From NCBI GenBank assembly GCA_905478995.1, contig CAJQKT010000018.1, positions 32,996-96,995 of the forward strand: a stretch of DNA of 64,000 nucleotides, written 5' to 3'. The position numbers and the translations under genes were made by a program. Position 1 is the first letter of the stretch, and every line of letters begins with the position of its first letter. Positions 1 to 9,468 of this stretch are shown piece after piece. The notes under the pieces were generated by a model that saw only the letters and a program-made list of their open reading frames with translations, searched no databases and was not told where the DNA came from. The stretch is from an uncultured Pseudomonadales bacterium (GTDB taxonomy: Bacteria > Pseudomonadota > Gammaproteobacteria > Pseudomonadales > UBA7434).

Positions 1-1953
1 GAGCACAGCGCTTTCACCATTGGCTAGTGAGCCAATATTACCAACGGTGCCCAATTTATCATCTGTTACTGCGATGTTGGTTAGAGCGTCGCCATTGTTA
101 GTTACTTCATAGCGATAGGTGACTTTGCCAGTACCGTCGTTATCGTCGAAACCGACAACCTCTAAGTTACCGAAAATATCTCCGGCAGCAAGAGGTGCTG
201 AACAAGAAGTATGGAACGCATCTGATTCTGTACCACCGCCACCTTCAAGCATCACAACAGTGTTAGAGTTAAGATCGTCAATCACAAAAGTATCGCCTGG
301 TGCAATGCCAACGATTTCAAGCAAAGCACTGTCTTTGCTTTTGCGATCCATTATGGCCGTAACGACTGCATTGGCCGGTAGGTCGCCGCTACAAACAGGT
401 GGTTTTACTCCCGCACGGCTAGCTTCGTTATCAAGGCATTCATTAACCACACCGTTACCTAAGTAGCGAAGCGTAATGGAAGCTGGCTTATGCAGTTTAT
501 TGCCATTCTCGTCAAAGCAACTTGAAACGCGCGTTTCAAGATCACAATGATCACTAAAGCCCGCAGAGTCAGTCGGATCTGTTGGCTGCGCTGAAGGGCA
601 GGTGAAGCCTGCATCATCAGCACCAACTAGTCCTGACAAACTCCAGTTGTTCCGGTACGCGGTGCTATTCTTTTTGCCGTCGCCTAGCGCTTTGTCGCAA
701 TCATCCGGTGTGTTCATGCTTTCATCGGAACAAGACAAATGGAATACTGATTGGCCTGTGGCACCGCCGCTAAGTGCAACATAAACGTCATTGTCGCTGC
801 TACCATTGCTTGAGAATACAACGGTGTCACCATTGTCGACGCTTGCCACTGAACTGGTTAGTGGTGAGAGAGGCGAGAGGTTTACGCCATCTGCGCCATT
901 CCAAACCAGCGAGAATTCCTTAATTTTCCCGTCGCACTTTCCACCTAAGGGCGGCGTTGGCGGAGTTTCCACCCGGCAGCTCTTCTCAAGGGTCAAGTCA
1001 CATGAGCCTTCATCTTTACAAAACAATCCCGCGTCGATCGTTAAATCTTCTGCGCCCTGAGCAAGTGTTACTACGGCCGTCGTGCCGTTAGAAAAGGCAT
1101 TACTGTCAACGGCTGTATCGTCGCCTACTGTTGTGCTTGTATACACAGCTACACCGCGATTTCCGTCTTTTGATGAGCAGTCAAGCGCAGCCGCAGCTTC
1201 AGGAAACACCACGCAGTAATTAGCAGCATTGAGGTTGTCGAATAGGTAGTAACCGTCTGAATCAGTGCTTGTAGTGTCTAGGAAGCTATCATCAGCATTT
1301 GTGCTATCGCAAACGCCGTTGGCCCCTGCCTCATACAAGTCCACCACAACGCCAGAAATACCCGGCTCACCCGCGTCCTGTATACCGTTGGCATTCAAGT
1401 CTTCCCACACGTAATCGCCAAGACGACCGATGACTGGCTCTTCGCATTTAACGTAGGCTGAGTCGCTGTAGTCCTCGATCACTGATTTTGCTGCACCTTC
1501 AACAGTGAGAAAGGCCTCGTTGCTCAATACGCCATTTTTGTCGCAATTAGTAACAATTTGGTTCAAAGCTGCGAAGCCAACTAAAAAACTTCGGTCATCC
1601 AGAGCTTCCGTCGATGCGTCGACCGTCACGGGCGCAGGGCCCAAGTATACGAAGGATCGAGAGTTGTAAATGTTAAGCCCAGTGATACCTAGGGATGGGT
1701 CGACAAATCGATAATATTCATAGTTGGGTGCTTCTACTGAGCAGCTAGATACAACAAAGCGATAGCTTACCGGACCGCCAACACTTTGCGTTGGTGCCGT
1801 TACCACATCATCTGCATCATGCCAGGTTAAACCCTCATCGACACTGACTTGCTTTTCAAACGGATCACACGCCGGGCCTGCTAATACATTACTAGACAAA
1901 ATAAGCGCGATAGCTGCACTTGAGCCGCAGATGAATGTTTGGATATTGTTCAT
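1..1953 (-). CDS. Secreted SdrD_B-domain surface protein (partial, C-terminus outside window)
   Basis: The reading frame is open for 651 codons from an ATG at 1953 to the left edge, so the C-terminus is missing. A signal peptide is clear (hydrophobic residues 8-23, likely cleavage after SNVLA at 25). Around residues 174-290 lies an SdrD_B/Cna-B-like domain with the hallmark GDYVWEDLNANGIQDAGEPG, an Asp/Asn-rich calcium-binding-type loop seen in Gram-positive and Gram-negative adhesins. The last visible 35 residues (VTYRYEVTNNGD) resemble a DUF11 repeat, so more repeats probably follow. Many paired cysteines suggest disulphides outside the cytoplasm. GAGG lies 10 bases before the ATG. An extracellular structural or adhesive protein is likely; the anchoring mode cannot be seen because the C-terminus is cut off. 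Confidence 0.85.
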   Translation of the reverse strand, partial: MNNIQTFICGSSAAIALILSSNVLAGPACDPFEKQVSVDEGLTWHDADDVVTAPTQSVGGPVSYRFVVSSCSVEAPNYEYYRFVDPSLGITGLNIYNSRSFVYLGPAPVTVDASTEALDDRSFLVGFAALNQIVTNCDKNGVLSNEAFLTVEGAAKSVIEDYSDSAYVKCEEPVIGRLGDYVWEDLNANGIQDAGEPGISGVVVDLYEAGANGVCDSTNADDSFLDTTSTDSDGYYLFDNLNAANYCVVFPEAAAALDCSSKDGNRGVAVYTSTTVGDDTAVDSNAFSNGTTAVVTLAQGAEDLTIDAGLFCKDEGSCDLTLEKSCRVETPPTPPLGGKCDGKIKEFSLVWNGADGVNLSPLSPLTSSVASVDNGDTVVFSSNGSSDNDVYVALSGGATGQSVFHLSCSDESMNTPDDCDKALGDGKKNSTAYRNNWSLSGLVGADDAGFTCPSAQPTDPTDSAGFSDHCDLETRVSSCFDENGNKLHKPASITLRYLGNGVVNECLDNEASRAGVKPPVCSGDLPANAVVTAIMDRKSKDSALLEIVGIAPGDTFVIDDLNSNTVVMLEGGGGTESDAFHTSCSAPLAAGDIFGNLEVVGFDDNDGTGKVTYRYEVTNNGDALTNIAVTDDKLGTVGNIGSLANGESAVL

Positions 1954-2657
1954 GGGGTTTTAACCTCGTTGGTCACCTTGTTTGCGATGTTTGATGAGTA
2001 TTCTTGTTCGGCCATCACTACTCGCCTGCTGTTTCAATTAAAGGCTGTAAACCCATATGCGATGCTGTTGTTTGGTCTTTGACCTGTTAGCAGAACTAAG
2101 GCTGGTATGGCAATAGCTGTGCCGAAGAATTAATTATTTCAATTTTTCAATAGGTTGCGGGCCTGGGATTTTGCACGCTTGTGGTGCCTGTAAGGTTTAT
2201 CGACAAGTCGTCTTGGTTCCCAAGCTTAGGCGGGTTGTTGATCCGATTTATCCATCGCGAATGATCGCCTCTATGCAAGCCGCCGACTTTCCTTTTATGG
2301 ATGGTTCTAAATTTTTTTTGGCTGATGAATTAACTTATTTTATTGGCTTAGGCGTTAGTCGCCGTGTACAAGTTGCAGGAGCTACGCGACACGGAGCTTG
2401 CCTGAGTGGTTTGATAATTGATTAATCGGTATTAACTAATTATTTACTCGGCCGGGGTGTTCAATAGACACATCCCGCATTAGCTCGGTGCACCACCAAA
2501 ACACTTATGAATTTGGAATAAGTCGCTAACATTGATCAGGCTGGAGAGTGCTTTCCAGCGATATAATAAAAGTGGAGAGAACTGTCCAATAATCCGCACC
2601 TCAAAAAACTCTGTGCTGTTACAGATAGCCGCTATGGATCAATGAACAGGAAAGCTA
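1954..2657. other. Intergenic region without a supported gene
   Basis: About 700 bases between the SdrD_B protein start and the hydrolase start. It must carry the promoters of both divergent genes. A short inverted repeat (GCTGGA...TCCAGC near 2540-2558) sits upstream of the hydrolase. An 84-codon frame at 2171-2425 begins with TTG, has no ribosome binding site and matches no family I know. I see no RNA gene. Confidence 0.5.
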
Positions 2658-3455
2658 ATGATAACCCTTATATGTAGCGCGTTATTGGTTGTCTTTTTAG
2701 CGTATATTTTATTTGCGATGGCCGTTTATTTATCTCAAGAGCGGTTGATATTTCCAGGGCGGAAGTTGAATTCTTCTCATCAGTTTATTGATTTATCAGG
2801 CCTTGAAGAAAAGTGGGTTAAGGTTGATGGTGCAATTCTGAGTACGTTACACTTTTCACAGCCAGGTGCCCGAGGGCTCATTTTCTTTTTGCATGGCAAT
2901 GTAGGCAACCTCGACCGCTGGGTGCCTGATGTTGATTTTTATCGTCGTGAAAAATACGATTTATTTATGCTCGACTACCGAGGTTATGGCAAGAGCAGTG
3001 GCCGTATACAAAGTCAGGTGCAACTTGAGGCGGATGTGCGGACGGCTTGGGAGAGTATTGCTGCTACCTATTGTGATAAAAAATTCCCGGTGGTTATTTA
3101 TGGGCGTTCGATTGGGACCTACTTAGCAGCTAAGCTCGCTCTTGAGGTCGAATCTCAGTTGCTAGTGTTAGTGTCGCCGTATACGAGTCTGCTGGCTATG
3201 GCTCGATTAAAATTTCCATGGCTGCCAGCGCGGTTATTGCGCTATCCATTGGCCACCGATGATATTATTGCTAAGGTGAAAGCGCCCGTACTCATAGTTC
3301 ATGGTGAGGATGATCCATTGATTCCTGTAAGCCATGCACATAGGCTTGCCAACAAAAGCTATCGAGCGAAACTGGTCATTATTGATGGGGCGGTTCATAA
3401 CGACATACATGAGCATGAAGCGTACACAGCAGCAGTCAGTAGCGCTCTGCCTTGA
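2658..3455 (+). CDS. Alpha/beta hydrolase, BEM46/ABHD13-like
   Basis: A 265-residue alpha/beta hydrolase with an N-terminal membrane anchor (residues 4-24). Family motifs appear in order: HGNVGN (oxyanion region, about residue 80), GYGKSSG, the nucleophile elbow GRSIG (about residue 155) with the catalytic Ser, the acid loop HGEDDPLIP (about residue 215) and a C-terminal His in VHNDIHEH. This is the arrangement of the BEM46/ABHD13 and YfhR group, serine hydrolases of unknown natural substrate. It probably faces the periplasm, tethered to the inner membrane. AGGAAA precedes the ATG. It is followed 93 bases later by a MAPEG gene, possibly in one transcript. Confidence 0.85.
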   Translation: MITLICSALLVVFLAYILFAMAVYLSQERLIFPGRKLNSSHQFIDLSGLEEKWVKVDGAILSTLHFSQPGARGLIFFLHGNVGNLDRWVPDVDFYRREKYDLFMLDYRGYGKSSGRIQSQVQLEADVRTAWESIAATYCDKKFPVVIYGRSIGTYLAAKLALEVESQLLVLVSPYTSLLAMARLKFPWLPARLLRYPLATDDIIAKVKAPVLIVHGEDDPLIPVSHAHRLANKSYRAKLVIIDGAVHNDIHEHEAYTAAVSSALP

Positions 3456-3548
3456 TGTAAAGCAGGTCAGATCAATCTAATGAAAAATATTGTCTTAATC
3501 TCTTGGCTAATGCATTTATTATTTAGAACTTTTTAAGGGAGAAACATC

Positions 3549-3977
3549 GTGCTCGAATCAACCGTCATGTTAAAACCGCTTGTAGCTTTACTGGTACTGA
3601 ATAGCGTAATGTTTTTTTGGATGTATGCGACACGTTTGCCGGCGATGTTTAAGTTAAAAATGGTTTCGGATCCTCGGTTACCCGCCGGCCAACAAATGTC
3701 AGAACTGCCACCCAGGGTTCGCTGGAAGGCCGATAATTATAACCATTTGCTGGAGCAGCCTACTTTATTTTACGCAGTGGTTTTAATTTTGGCGCTCGCA
3801 GGTGCTGCCAATGAGATGAATGTTATGTTGGCTTGGGGCTATGTGGCTTTGCGTGTCGTGCATAGTCTAGTGCAGGTGCTGTGGAACAAGATTGAAGTAA
3901 GGTTTGTAATCTTTGCTCTGTCGTCTTTGATATTGATTGCGTTGATCGTTCGGGCAGCCATATTGCTGCTTTGGTAG
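3549..3977 (+). CDS. MAPEG family membrane protein
   Basis: A 142-residue protein with about four hydrophobic helices. The middle has the MAPEG-type segment RWKADNYNHLLEQPTLFYAV, followed by a helix containing YVALRVVHSLVQ; the conserved Arg/Asn/Glu pattern fits eicosanoid/glutathione-metabolism membrane proteins. The bacterial role is usually unknown; glutathione-dependent detoxification of lipophilic compounds is the family theme. The start is GTG: AGGGAGA ends about 7 bases before it, while the next in-frame ATG (3567) has no such site. It lies between the hydrolase and the SnoaL-like gene on the same strand. Confidence 0.8.
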   Translation: MLESTVMLKPLVALLVLNSVMFFWMYATRLPAMFKLKMVSDPRLPAGQQMSELPPRVRWKADNYNHLLEQPTLFYAVVLILALAGAANEMNVMLAWGYVALRVVHSLVQVLWNKIEVRFVIFALSSLILIALIVRAAILLLW

Positions 3978-4068
3978 CTATGGGGTTGAGAGCGGCTACT
4001 AGCGGGTTAATCGTTTACTTTCAACGAGCGTTGTACGGCGTATGGTTTAATGATTGGAGTTTTCTTTG

Positions 4069-4488
4069 ATGAGTAGTCAATTAAGTGAAAAGGATAGCGT
4101 TGCACGAATGGATGCTTGGTATCATGTTGCAAAAAATAATGATAAGACAGGCATTGAAAACATGCTTGCGCAGGACGTTGTGTTCCATTCCCCGGTTGTG
4201 CACACACCTCAACGAGGAAAAAAGATTACTGCTATTTACCTAGCGGCAGCATTTAATGTTTTTTCCAATCAATCGTTTCAGTACGTTCGAGAGGTAAACG
4301 ATGGGTATGATACTGTACTAGAGTTCGAGGTGGAGATTGATGGCGTTCATATCAATGGGATCGATATGATCCGCTGGAATGCCGCAGGGCAAATCGCTGA
4401 ATTTAAAGTGATGGTTCGGCCGCTACAGGGCGTGAATATGCTGCACAAAAAAATGCAGGAGATGCTAGCTCAGGCTAAGTCTTCGTGA
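4069..4488 (+). CDS. SnoaL/NTF2-like fold protein
   Basis: A 139-residue soluble protein with the cone-shaped alpha+beta NTF2 pattern: an N-terminal helix (MDAWYHVAKNND), ML.QDVVFHSPVV, a middle helix and four C-terminal strands ending in IDMIRWNAAGQIAEFKVMVRP. This matches the SnoaL-like polyketide-cyclase/nuclear-transport-factor superfamily, whose members are ligand-binding proteins or small isomerases; function cannot be assigned from fold alone. The ATG at 4069 is preferred over the TTG at 4054 because GGAG lies 9 bases upstream of it. It runs towards the sugar dehydrogenase gene, with only 17 bases between the two stop codons. Confidence 0.75.
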   Translation: MSSQLSEKDSVARMDAWYHVAKNNDKTGIENMLAQDVVFHSPVVHTPQRGKKITAIYLAAAFNVFSNQSFQYVREVNDGYDTVLEFEVEIDGVHINGIDMIRWNAAGQIAEFKVMVRPLQGVNMLHKKMQEMLAQAKSS

Positions 4489-4505
4489 TGTGCATGTTGT
4501 CGCTG

Positions 4506-5594
4506 TTATGGTAAAGGTAATACGCGTATAAGCTTAGCCTTGGAGCTGTCGGTGAGAATATAAATCAAACCGTCCGGCCCAACCCGCACATCACGAATCC
4601 GTTCTGCTATCTCTGCAAAAAGCGTTTCTTCAGCGACCACTCGATTGTTGATATCTAGGCTAAGCCTGCGTACTTCTTTGTTGAGGAGTGCGCCAACAAA
4701 TAGGCTGTTGCGCCAGTCTGGAAAGGCTTCGCCATCATAATAAGCCAAGCCTGATGGTGCGATGCTGGGAACCCAGTGTTTTATTGAATCTTCCATACCT
4801 GGTGCTGTGGTGAATGGGGATATTTGCGCGCCAGAATAATTAATGCCGTGTGTCACGGCAGGCCATCCATAATTGAGGCCAGGCTTAACTATGTTCACCT
4901 CATCACCCCCTCTTGGGCCGTGTTCATGCATAAAAACGGTGTTGGTTTTGGTGTTATAAGTGAGGCCCTGTGGGTTGCGGTGGCCATAACTCCAAACAGC
5001 TGGGTCGCCGTGTTGGCCATCGCTGAAAGGGTTGTCACTGGGAATATCTCCAGAGCGCTCAATTCGAATGATTTTGCCGAGCTGGCTATAAGTGTCTTGC
5101 GCATCCTCTCGATATTCAAATCGATCCCCTGTGGTAAGGAGGAGGGTGCCGTCATTCATAAATTGGAGCCTACCGCCGAAATGGTTTGCGCCGTTTTTCA
5201 TGGGGGATACCGTAAAAATGGTGACTACATTTTCCAAGCTTTTTTCACCCAGTACTGCCTGTATTATGCTCGTTGTGCTTGCCTTTTTTGTGCCGTGAGC
5301 AAAGGCGAGATAAATTGTTTGATTGGTAGTAAAATCCGGGTCGAGAACAATGTCAAAATAACCTGCCTGACCTTGAACATAGGTTGCGGGTGCTCCGGAT
5401 AGCGTGACGCCTTGTTGATCAGTCATACTGAATCGACGTAGCTCTCCACCACGCATAGAAACTAAATATTCGTTGTTCGGTAAAAACGCAATGCTCCATG
5501 GGTGGTCAAGTCCACTCGCCAAGGTTTCTAGCTTATAGTTTGCCTGCGCAGGCATACCGATGAATAGCAAGGCTAAGAAAATAGTGTAAAGCAT
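4506..5594 (-). CDS. PQQ-dependent sugar dehydrogenase family (Asd/YliI-like)
   Basis: A 362-residue protein with a signal peptide (cleavage near MPAQA at 18), so it acts in the periplasm. The body is a six-bladed beta-propeller of the glucose/sorbosone dehydrogenase family. Visible hallmarks are LDHPWSIAFLPN at the start of blade one, NHFGGRLQF, GHRNPQGLTYN with the catalytic-type His, EHGPRGGDEVN and PSIAPSGLAYY. Family members oxidise aldoses with pyrroloquinoline quinone and calcium. The physiological sugar is unknown, and no PQQ synthesis genes are in the window. Length is normal. It stands alone on the minus strand. Confidence 0.88.
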   Translation of the reverse strand: MLYTIFLALLFIGMPAQANYKLETLASGLDHPWSIAFLPNNEYLVSMRGGELRRFSMTDQQGVTLSGAPATYVQGQAGYFDIVLDPDFTTNQTIYLAFAHGTKKASTTSIIQAVLGEKSLENVVTIFTVSPMKNGANHFGGRLQFMNDGTLLLTTGDRFEYREDAQDTYSQLGKIIRIERSGDIPSDNPFSDGQHGDPAVWSYGHRNPQGLTYNTKTNTVFMHEHGPRGGDEVNIVKPGLNYGWPAVTHGINYSGAQISPFTTAPGMEDSIKHWVPSIAPSGLAYYDGEAFPDWRNSLFVGALLNKEVRRLSLDINNRVVAEETLFAEIAERIRDVRVGPDGLIYILTDSSKAKLIRVLPLP

Positions 5595-5789
5595 ATGCCC
5601 GTTCCAAAATTGTGTGTGAATCAGATAATGACGGTTCGACAGTGGATGTGTTGAGGCCGCGGAGCGTGCGCATATTGCGAGCGGGACAGTCTATAAGGTT
5701 TATAGTAAACTGCGCAGCCAGATGCCCAAGTCATTTTTCTCCCTGACTTGCTTTAAAGTATAACGGGTAAATGTAATAGAGAAAACCGA

Positions 5790-6230
5790 ATGATTCGTAC
5801 AGCCAGTGGTTTCTTCCTAGCAGTATTGGTGACCTATATATCTGCAGTGATTTTTGTCAGCCAATGGAATATTGCAAGCGTTGTGCAATTGGGGCTGCCA
5901 GTTGGTATGAGTGTCCGCTTTGCAGCTGCATTTCACGACCTAGCTAATATGCTTGGTATTTATTTGCCCGTGATCGGCATCGGTTTATTGATAGCGTTTG
6001 TGGTTGCATGGCTATTAGTCAAATATTTATTTAAGCAGCCGCTCATCCTTTACCCGCTGGCAGGATTCGTAGCGCTATTAACCGTGCACATTACGTTAAA
6101 GCTCGTATTTGATGTATCGGCGGTTGCTCCAACAAGACATCTAGCAGGTCTGCTGAGTCAGGCCGTCGCGGGTGGGTTGGGTGGTTATGTGTTTTATCGC
6201 ATGCTGCAACCCACAGATACCGATCAGTAA
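5790..6230 (+). CDS. Small inner-membrane protein of unknown function
   Basis: A 146-residue hydrophobic protein with four predicted membrane helices: about 5-26, 50-78 (GIYLPVIGIGLLIAFVVAWLL), 88-110 and 122-138 (glycine-rich AVAGGLGGYVF). No signal peptide cleavage site and no catalytic motif is visible. I do not recognise the family. A purine-rich AGAG lies shortly before the ATG. It sits 41 bases upstream of the exonuclease/GIY-YIG gene on the same strand, so co-transcription is possible. Confidence 0.65.
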   Translation: MIRTASGFFLAVLVTYISAVIFVSQWNIASVVQLGLPVGMSVRFAAAFHDLANMLGIYLPVIGIGLLIAFVVAWLLVKYLFKQPLILYPLAGFVALLTVHITLKLVFDVSAVAPTRHLAGLLSQAVAGGLGGYVFYRMLQPTDTDQ

Positions 6231-6271
6231 ATGCCTCAATGTAATCCATCGTTTTACGTGGTGAGCCCGCT

Positions 6272-7711
6272 ATGATACTCGGGCAACCCTGTGCGTTTGT
6301 CGATCTTGAGACAACTGGCGCTAGCGCGCAATCGGAGCGTATTACCGAAGTAGGTTTGCGTTTGTTTCATCCTGATGGTGACTCTCTAGATTTTCAACAA
6401 CTGCTTAATCCTGGCAAGTCTATTCCGGCTTTTATTAGCCAACTGACCGGCATTAGTGGCGCTATGGTTGCTGAGCAGCCGTATTTTAATGAGTGCGCGG
6501 CGCAGCTGTTTGAGTTGCTCGATGGGGCATTGTTCATTGCCCATAATGCGCGGTTTGATTACAGTTTTTTAAAGGCGGCGTTTGCTCAGGCCGGCTATAG
6601 TTTTAAGCCAAAAATTGTTTGCACGGTAAAATTATCTAAGGCTTTATATTCTCAGTTCTCACGGCATAGTCTCGATACTATTTGTGAGCGAATTGATTAT
6701 ACGCGTGAGGTAAGTCATCGCGCTATTGCTGATGTAGAGGCAATGATCGCGTTTATGGAATATGCGATTAACGATCAAGGTCTTGATGCGGTTAATGCTG
6801 CTGCGCGCGCACAATTCCAGCGGCCTTCTCAGCCGGTGCATGTGTCCAACGAAACCATTAGCGCAATGCCTAATGTGCCAGGGGTTTATCGCTTTTACGG
6901 AGAGGGCAACACGCTGTTATACATTGGCAAGAGTGTACGCTTGCGCGAGCGAGTCATGTCGCACTTCAGCGCTGATCTGACTAGCAGCAAAGAGATGCGG
7001 CTCTCTCAAGAAGTTCGCGATATTGATTGGACTTCTACCATTGGCGAATTGGGCGCTCTGTTACTTGAAAATCATGAGATCAAAGTTCATAGCCCTATTT
7101 ATAATAGGCGTCAGCGACGCTATAAGCGGTTATGGTGTTTTGAGCTGATTGAAAACGCACAAGGGGCATTGCAACCTAACCTTGTTTCTCGACCTTCCGA
7201 AGCGAGTGCTGATGGACTGCCGTCTTTTGCTGCCCACATTTACGGGCTTTATCCAAGTAAAGCCGCTGCCAATAAATGGCTGATGGGCGTAGTAGACGAT
7301 TTTCAGCTGTGTAAGAAAATGTTGGGGTTAGAAGCAGGGGCAGGGCGCTGTTTTAATTATCAACTAAAAAAGTGTGCGGGTGTATGCGCCAAGGAAGAAA
7401 CAATTGTTCAGCACAATATGCGGGTAAAGGCAGCCTTTGTTGCCAGTAAGATCCAGTCTTGGCCCTTTGATGGTCCCGCAGTGATTGTTGAGTCAGCTGA
7501 AGATTGGCGCGACAGTGAAATTGTCAATCAGGCTATGCATATTATTCATAACTGGGTTTATTTGGGTACGGTCAACGATGGCGGCGATATAGCGGCTCTA
7601 TTAGATAAGCCAACGCAAGCGTGGTTTGATAAAGAGAGTTATCGATTAATCAATAAATATATACACTTGGCTATCTCTGTTGAATCTATTGTTGATGCAG
7701 AGTTCATTTGA
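6272..7711 (+). CDS. DEDDh exonuclease fused to UvrC-type GIY-YIG nuclease
   Basis: A 479-residue two-nuclease fusion. Residues 5-165 are a DnaQ-like 3'-5' exonuclease with ExoI FVDLETTG (Asp11, Glu13), ExoII HNARFDYSF and ExoIII HRAIADVEA, so the DEDDh active site is complete. Residues about 195-285 are a GIY-YIG domain: PGVYRFYGEGNTLLYIGKS, a helix Arg (LRERVMSHF) and the metal-binding Glu in LLLENHEIK. About residue 352 a cysteine segment (C.NYQLKKCAGVC) resembles the UvrC region after GIY-YIG. The layout fits Cho-like proteins that make the 3' incision in nucleotide excision repair. There is no UvrB-binding UVR motif and no UvrC RNase-H half. I see no LexA box upstream. Confidence 0.88.
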   Translation: MILGQPCAFVDLETTGASAQSERITEVGLRLFHPDGDSLDFQQLLNPGKSIPAFISQLTGISGAMVAEQPYFNECAAQLFELLDGALFIAHNARFDYSFLKAAFAQAGYSFKPKIVCTVKLSKALYSQFSRHSLDTICERIDYTREVSHRAIADVEAMIAFMEYAINDQGLDAVNAAARAQFQRPSQPVHVSNETISAMPNVPGVYRFYGEGNTLLYIGKSVRLRERVMSHFSADLTSSKEMRLSQEVRDIDWTSTIGELGALLLENHEIKVHSPIYNRRQRRYKRLWCFELIENAQGALQPNLVSRPSEASADGLPSFAAHIYGLYPSKAAANKWLMGVVDDFQLCKKMLGLEAGAGRCFNYQLKKCAGVCAKEETIVQHNMRVKAAFVASKIQSWPFDGPAVIVESAEDWRDSEIVNQAMHIIHNWVYLGTVNDGGDIAALLDKPTQAWFDKESYRLINKYIHLAISVESIVDAEFI

Positions 7712-7842
7712 TGGCAAAAAATATCTGGGCCCTTAGCTGTGTCGTTCATAGAATAATGACGCCAGACTGGACAATGCGAGTGACAGTTGAGCAGAGCGTA
7801 TTGTTATTTGCCTGTTACCGTTATTACCAGCTACAAGAAAAT

Positions 7843-9162
7843 TTATTTTGATAGATGGCAGAGCAGCTCAATATGGGGTGTTTGCGGAAACTGATCGAGT
7901 GGTTGGATTTGTTGAACGGAAAATCCAGCCTCGACAAACGTTACTAAATCGCGACTGAATGTCGCCAGATTACAGGATATGTACAATACATCGCGATAAC
8001 TGTTGCACTTGGCTGAATGAGTAAATAAACAATCAATCGTTTTCAAACCATCACGGGGCGGGTCTAAAATCAACACGTCTGCGTTGTGGTGCGTTTGCAT
8101 CAGAGTTGTGAATGCTTTGTTGTCGTACAAATCGCACAGAGTGGTGCTGACATTGCGCAGTTGCTTTTTGTCTAAGGCCTGTAGTGCCTGAGCAATACAC
8201 TCCACGGCAACAATGTCGTCAAAACCTGCGTTTGCAATGACTTCTGTGAAGTTCCCGCTGCCACAAAACAATTCTAATACTTTGAGCGGCGATTGTGAGA
8301 CGCCCCGAATCGTTTGCAGCCGCTCGCTGAGCCACGTCTGCATCCGTTGATTTTGAGCACTGTTGGCTTGCCGAAAAGGGAGTCGACGATTAATTTGAAC
8401 GTTATCAGCGTCGGTATCCTCATCAATGTCCAAGGTGGTCCAGGCTACTTTTCTTTTTTTATGATGACCATGCACAGGGCCAGCGGGCGCATTAAAACCA
8501 CGTATTTGGGTGCTGTTTCCGGCACCTTTGAGCGATGTTTTTGCATGGCGCCGCGAGTGCTGTGAGGGTGCGCGTGTGCGCCATTCAGTGTTGGGTAGCT
8601 TTTCACGTAGCGCGCTGAGCGTTTGCTGGTTGCTTGGCGACAAAATTAGGCATTGCTCCACATCCACCAGCTGGTTAGATTTAAGCGCGAGATAACCAAG
8701 CTTTTGTCCGTCAGTTTTGAGCTGCGCGCGATTGCGATAGCCCAGTGGATTTGGCGAAGGCCAGATCGTCTCAATGCGCTCAAGCCACTGACCGACCCGT
8801 TTGGGTGCCTTGCTTGAGGTAGTCTCATTGAGCACCCGCTTGAGCGTGGCTTTGACCCGTTGCTGTTTGGCGCTGAGCTGAGCCTCATAGTCGACAAACA
8901 TCCAACTACAGCCGCCGCAGTGGTTCGCGCCATATCCATGGGAAGAGCATATTGGCGTAACTCGGTGGGGTGATTGCACGTCAAGAGTTACAACGTTAGC
9001 AAAGCCAACCCAGCCCTTAAGCCGCTGTATTTTGAATTGGCCTGATTCTCCAAGCCAGGCACCACTTACAAAAACGGTTCTACCTGAGGGGTGGGTGCAT
9101 ACGCCGAGGCCACCGCTCGAGAGGTTATGGATCGTGCCAGTAAATGTCTCTGCAATGTTCAA
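7843..9162 (-). CDS. TRAM-domain class I SAM-dependent RNA methyltransferase (TrmA/RumA family)
   Basis: A 439-residue RNA 5-methyluridine methyltransferase family member. Residues 1-60 form a TRAM RNA-binding domain. An iron-sulphur-type cysteine cluster follows (C..H....HCGGC, about 72-85). The C-terminal Rossmann domain has motif I VLELFCGSGNFT, LILDPPRDG, and the catalytic cysteine in YISCNLATFSRDL. It should transfer methyl from SAM to a uridine in rRNA or tRNA; whether it is RlmD, RlmC or another COG2265 branch cannot be decided by eye. The start is TTG: an in-frame stop lies just upstream and no ATG is near. A basic, low-complexity insert (about 195-240, HHKKRK) separates the halves. 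Confidence 0.85.
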   Translation of the reverse strand: MNIAETFTGTIHNLSSGGLGVCTHPSGRTVFVSGAWLGESGQFKIQRLKGWVGFANVVTLDVQSPHRVTPICSSHGYGANHCGGCSWMFVDYEAQLSAKQQRVKATLKRVLNETTSSKAPKRVGQWLERIETIWPSPNPLGYRNRAQLKTDGQKLGYLALKSNQLVDVEQCLILSPSNQQTLSALREKLPNTEWRTRAPSQHSRRHAKTSLKGAGNSTQIRGFNAPAGPVHGHHKKRKVAWTTLDIDEDTDADNVQINRRLPFRQANSAQNQRMQTWLSERLQTIRGVSQSPLKVLELFCGSGNFTEVIANAGFDDIVAVECIAQALQALDKKQLRNVSTTLCDLYDNKAFTTLMQTHHNADVLILDPPRDGLKTIDCLFTHSAKCNSYRDVLYISCNLATFSRDLVTFVEAGFSVQQIQPLDQFPQTPHIELLCHLSK

Positions 9163-9183
9163 AGGGTAGTCTCAATTTTGGCT

Positions 9184-9189
9184 AGTATA
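9184..9189 (-). promoter_or_regulatory. Probable -10 element for the RNA methyltransferase
   Basis: On the minus strand this reads TATACT inside GGGGGTATACTAG, about 21 bases before the TTG start. The same 12-mer GGGGTATACTAG occurs before fxsA. I do not see a good -35 box. Confidence 0.4.
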
Positions 9190-9468
9190 CCCCCGCTAGA
9201 GGGTGTGAGATTGTCGTGCGAGTGAGGGACCATTAGGGTGTGGGCGAGCTATCTTAACAGCGAAGGGAGCAACTACAACCGTTTTGTTGGCAGGGCCAGC
9301 AGCCCGTTCTTAGCCGGGAATTCAACGCCAGCCATAGTTGCATCATGCTACACGGCTGCCTAGAGATAGGTCACGGTAATTTTTTTCGCAGGTACCGATT
9401 ACGATGTCATCGATCAATGCTGCCCTTAGCGCAAGGGGCGGGTTAAACGATAATCGTGGCAAAGATTA

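Noticed and set aside
2171..2425. 84-codon plus-strand frame
   Set aside because: TTG start, no ribosome binding site, no recognisable family, in a gap that must hold divergent promoters.
4824..5402. 192-codon plus-strand frame inside the sugar dehydrogenase gene
   Set aside because: Cysteine-rich, no family match, antisense to conserved propeller motifs.
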